In this document: positions 63,202 through 64,000 of the stretch, piece by piece
Layout of the letters: every line of letters starts with the position of its first letter
Numbering within the stretch: position 1 is the first letter of the stretch
NCBI RefSeq assembly: GCF_019904175.1
Contig: NZ_CP061913.1
Span: forward strand, 5,456,001-5,520,000
Direction of reading: 5' to 3'
Length of the DNA stretch: 64,000 bases
Source: Dactylosporangium vinaceum
GTDB lineage: Bacteria; Actinomycetota; Actinomycetes; Mycobacteriales; Micromonosporaceae
Translations under genes and position numbers: made by a program
Notes under the pieces: model-generated
What the model saw: only the letters and a program-made list of their open reading frames with translations
Told to the model about the DNA's origin: nothing
The model's database searches: none

Positions 63202-64000
63202 TCATCGGCTCAGCTCGCCGGGCGCGGCGATGCGGCCCAGGACGGCGGACGCGGCGGCGGTGGCCGGAGAGGCCAGATGCGTGCGGGCGCCGGGACCCTG
63301 CCGCCCCTCGTAGTTGCGGTTCGAGGTGGAGACGCAGCGGCTGGGTGCGCCGATGCGGTCGGGGTTCATGCCGGGGCACATGGAGCAGCCCGAGAGCCGC
63401 CACTGGGCGCCGGCCGCGATGAACACCCGGTCCAGCCCCTCCTCCTCGGCCTGGGCGCGCACCTGCATGGACCCGGGGACGACGAGCATCCGCACGCCGG
63501 ACGCCACCCGCCGGTCGCGCAGCACCTCGGCCACGGCCCGGAGGTCCTCGATGCGCCCGTTGGTGCAGGAGCCGACGAACACGGTGTCGATGGCGATGTC
63601 GGTCATCGCGGTCCCGGGCTCCAGGCCCATGTAGGCAAGCGCCCGCTCGGCCGCCGCCCGCGCCGCCGGGGTGTCGAAGGCGGCCGGGTCGGGCACCCGG
63701 TCGTCGACCCGCACGGCCTGGCCGGGGTTCGTGCCCCAGGTGACGTAGGGCTGCAGGCCGCTCGTGTCGATCATCACGATCCGGTCGAAGATCGCCAGCG
63801 GGTCGGTGCGCAGGCCGTCCCAGTGCCGGCGGGCCCGGTCCCAGGCGTCGCCGGTGGGTGAGTGCGGCCGGCCCCGCAGATAGCCGGCTGTCACCTCGTC
63901 CGGCGCGACCAGACCGGCCCGGGCGCCGGCCTCGATGCTCATGTTGCACAGCGTCATGCGGCCCTCCATGGACATGCGCTCGACCGCCGGGCCGCGATAC
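63202..64000 (-). CDS. leuC: 3-isopropylmalate dehydratase large subunit-like (LeuC type), partial
   Basis: The C-terminal 265 residues are visible; the gene starts beyond the right edge (the frame is open to 64000, reading Y-R-G-P-A-V-E-R-M-S-M-E-G-R). Iron-sulphur cysteines occur in F-V-G-S-C-T-N-G-R and C-S-M-C-P-G-M-N, and S-T-S-N-R-N-Y-E-G-R-Q-G is the usual aconitase-family substrate-binding region. It forms the isomerase with the LeuD-type protein. Whether it belongs to leucine synthesis or to a secondary-metabolite pathway depends on genes outside the window. Confidence 0.92.
   Translation of the reverse strand, partial: YRGPAVERMSMEGRMTLCNMSIEAGARAGLVAPDEVTAGYLRGRPHSPTGDAWDRARRHWDGLRTDPLAIFDRIVMIDTSGLQPYVTWGTNPGQAVRVDDRVPDPAAFDTPAARAAAERALAYMGLEPGTAMTDIAIDTVFVGSCTNGRIEDLRAVAEVLRDRRVASGVRMLVVPGSMQVRAQAEEEGLDRVFIAAGAQWRLSGCSMCPGMNPDRIGAPSRCVSTSNRNYEGRQGPGARTHLASPATAAASAVLGRIAAPGELSR

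Overview
The window is very GC-rich, with strongly G/C-ending codons, ATGA/GTGA stop-start overlaps, GTG starts and secreted hydrolases carrying ricin-type (CBM13) modules. This points to a filamentous soil actinobacterium, most likely of the Micromonosporaceae (Actinoplanes-like). The assignment rests on style of coding only; no rRNA or tRNA gene was seen. The window begins inside a GH43-type gene and ends inside a leuC-type gene.

Region by region. 1-10277: a plus-strand hemicellulose/glycan block (GH43 C-terminus, CBM13-GH62, GH29 fucosidase, GH59, CE1-type feruloyl esterase, beta-helix protein), most with a CBM13 module. 10289-12669: terminator, a LacI-type sensor lacking its DNA-binding head, and a CBM2-GH54 arabinofuranosidase. 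12670-13528: an 860-bp regulatory region with two promoters, several palindromes and a candidate small RNA. 13529-23386: an L-fucose utilisation locus (ribose-type ABC importer, L-fuconate dehydratase, lactonase, GntR repressor, Zn-alcohol dehydrogenase, SDR) split by an IS110-family element whose non-coding end looks like a bridge RNA. 23418-29086: two large FtsX-type permeases without an ATPase. 29154-32721: CBM13-linked PQQ-type sugar dehydrogenase and SMP-30 lactonase. 33262-35733: a bifunctional GH10-CBM13-GH62 enzyme. 35730-39618: LysR/SDR pair, anti-sigma-type ATPase, MFS exporter. 39695-43585: a CUT1 sugar importer operon with a hydrolase. 43646-54467: a nine-gene minus-strand operon (CoA-dependent acid catabolism plus branched-chain-type ABC importer with a fused LivF-LivG) divergent from a PaaX-type regulator. 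54656-60863: GAF-SpoIIE phosphatase, a CBM6 gene remnant, a lipoprotein, a DUF2690 protein and a large NocE-like secreted protein. 61141-64000: a translationally coupled leuC-leuD-methyltransferase-SnoaL set.

The parts fit a saprophyte feeding on plant cell wall. Secreted enzymes free arabinose, xylose, fucose, galactose and ferulate; importers bring sugars in; the fucose locus oxidises L-fucose non-phosphorylatively; and the 43646-53504 operon could take up and shorten a carboxylic acid, possibly a hydroxycinnamate. Shared operators (GTTAGCGCTCAC at the GH54 and GH10 genes; AGACATC-T-GATGTCT at the fucose genes) give sequence-level support for two regulons.

The most notable items are the IS110 leader, which folds as a 5' hairpin plus two large stem-loops and contains short matches to the element ends and insertion site; the headless LacI coupled to abfB; the candidate small RNA; and the CBM13 cassette shared, nearly identically in places, by eight genes.
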